Assembly (NCBI GenBank): GCA_947044405.1
Contig: CAMRHE010000068.1
Coordinates: 1,890,501-1,954,500 of the forward strand
DNA: 64,000 nt
From: Leptodactylus fallax
Lineage: Eukaryota; Chordata; Amphibia; Anura; Leptodactylidae
Reading direction: 5' to 3'
The position numbers and the translations under genes were made by a program. Every line of letters starts with the position of its first letter. Position 1 is the stretch's first letter. Shown here piece by piece: positions 62,656-64,000 of this stretch. Under the pieces are notes generated by a model. That model saw nothing but the letters and a program-made list of their open reading frames with translations. It had not been told where the DNA came from and made no database searches.

Positions 62656-64000
62656 CTGTCAGAAGAATAACATCAGTTCTAAATTATATATAGTGTCATT
62701 ATATTACATATATATTACATTATATATACACCATATATATTACATTACATATGTCCCCCATGCATTAGATCAAATTTGGTTAAAGGGGTTTAAAAACTGA
62801 CCTCTCCAAGTTCGATTTCTGCTGCACCTTGGGTGTCTGGGCTGGTTCCGACTCTGGGTCACAGGACCAGAACCTGGCACCCGAGTCAATTCATCTCTGC
62901 ACCCACTAGTTTAGATCAAATTTGGTTAAAGGGGTTATCCAGGGACTGTTTAACCGTTTCAGGACCGGACACATTTTTTTTTTTTTTCATACTATTGGAC
63001 CCCCTTAGGCACCAGGTGTGACAACTATCTCTTCATCCCGTATAGCGTATACCTTGGTCCTTGCGTGAGAAACCTCCCCCTTAAGAATAAAGGATAGGTG
63101 TTGTCTGTATAAGGCAGGTCCTTTAAAGGGGTATTCTGGGACATGTATATTGATGACCTATAATTAGGTTAAGTCATCAATATGTGATCATTTGCAGACC
63201 GACACCCAGGATCCCTACTGATTAGCTGTTTGAAGAGGCTGCAGCTTTCAAGTGAGTGCTGAATATCAAGCATATCATAGGGGCTGCGCTTGGTATTGAA
63301 GCTCAGCCCCATTCCCTTGAATGGGACTGAGCTGCTGCTGTACCATGTGTCTGATCAACATGACATCATCTGCACATGGAATAGACCACAGTGCTCATGA
63401 GCGCCGCAGCCTCTTCAAACAGCTGATCGGTGGCGATCCCTGGCATTCACATATTGATGGCCAATCCTAAGCAAAGGTCTTAAATATGTAAGTCCCATTA
63501 AACAACCTATTTTAGGAAATGTTCACAGAAATCCACGCAGTGTTTTTACTATTGAAGTAAATGGATGGATAATTTACTGAATTATTTGAATTGGATCATA
63601 GATATGTGTCAAAAATATTACCACTGTATTCATTTATTTTTTCAAAAACTTTTTATGCCACACGCTCCGTTTTTGAAAACTGTGTGGGAAAGTGTGCGCG
63701 CTCTGTAAAGTGTTGCGGAATATGATAGTGCTATAAAAGTAAGCGAAATAAGACTTGTGCAATGTGATATGGTGGGATTTATTACAAGGAAATTTTTTAA
63801 AATCAATTCTGCGACAAGCAAAATGGATTTTAAAAAATGTCCTTGTAATAAATCCCTCCGTATTTCTTTTTTGGTTCAAATTATTATTATACATATAGGA
63901 TAACCTTGAGCTGATAGTTTATCTAAAACACTTAGTCTCTTTTTAGTTTCTTTTTTGCAATTTTAATTTTTATTAAAAAAAAATAAAATCCTACCAAGAG
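62656..64000. other. Upstream of V2R exon 2; exon 1 not found
   Basis: I searched the minus strand for a signal-peptide exon ending in phase 2 and saw none. The stretch holds a T2-like MITE (63123-63501), a fragment sharing CAAATTTGGTTAAAGGGG at 62770 and 62915, and AT-rich sequence after 63600. Exon 1 most likely lies beyond position 64000. Confidence 0.5.
63123..63501. mobile_element. T2-like MITE in V2R intron 1
   Basis: Starts TTAAAGGGGTATTCTGGGAC and ends near AAGTCCCATTAA. The interior is the long form of the family: GCTTGGTATTGAAGCTCAGC, CCTCTTCAAACAGCTGATCG, ATATTGATGGCCAATCC. Confidence 0.7.

Overview
The window looks like nuclear DNA from an anuran amphibian. The evidence is a vertebrate gene with 25 small GT-AG exons, an intact type-2 vomeronasal receptor (V2R) gene, a Tc1 transposon of a type common in frogs and fish, and many short elements with TTAAAGGGG...CCCCTTTAA ends, which resemble the T2 MITEs described in Xenopus. 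The species cannot be named from sequence alone. No bacterial or viral coding region, CRISPR array, rRNA or tRNA gene was found.

Layout. (1) 1-23.5 kb has no protein gene I can support. It holds a hAT-like MITE (2.3-2.8 kb), a Tc1/mariner copy with one coding frameshift (4.1-5.7 kb), a dimeric AT-rich tandem repeat (7.3-8.2 kb), a TGATAA-rich array (11.2-12.1 kb), a 21-bp minisatellite (12.25-13.54 kb), two oppositely oriented arrays of one 97-bp satellite (14.3-15.2 and 16.3-17.2 kb), a TGACATCAC-rich array (17.7-18.1 kb) and a roughly 175-bp repeat (18.85-19.4 kb). Four low-repeat islands between them may be conserved non-coding elements. (2) 23.57-50.44 kb, minus strand, is a full set of coding exons for TPCN2, the lysosomal two-pore channel 2. 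There are 25 exons, about 769 residues, and all splice phases agree, except that exon 15 carries one extra T in a T7 run. Its introns hold most of the large minisatellites (25-bp in intron 11, 31-bp in intron 7, the 97-bp satellite in intron 2, a C/G-rich repeat in intron 1). A decayed copy of the exon 15-16 region lies in intron 13. (3) 50.5-54.5 kb is the TPCN2 promoter region, with two ZNF143-type motifs in opposite orientation, a possible 3' end of another minus-strand gene, an 86-bp tandem repeat and dispersed repeats. (4) 54.9-62.66 kb, minus strand, holds exons 2-6 of an apparently intact V2R gene. Its signal-peptide exon was not found and probably lies beyond the window.

Function. TPCN2 encodes a dimeric cation channel of endolysosomes gated by PI(3,5)P2 and by NAADP acting through partner proteins. 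The V2R encodes a class C GPCR of chemosensory neurons. The two are neighbours on the same strand, but nothing suggests that they work together.

Exon boundaries were set by reading the minus strand by eye, using GT/AG sites, phase continuity and similarity to the families as I know them. No alignment software was run.
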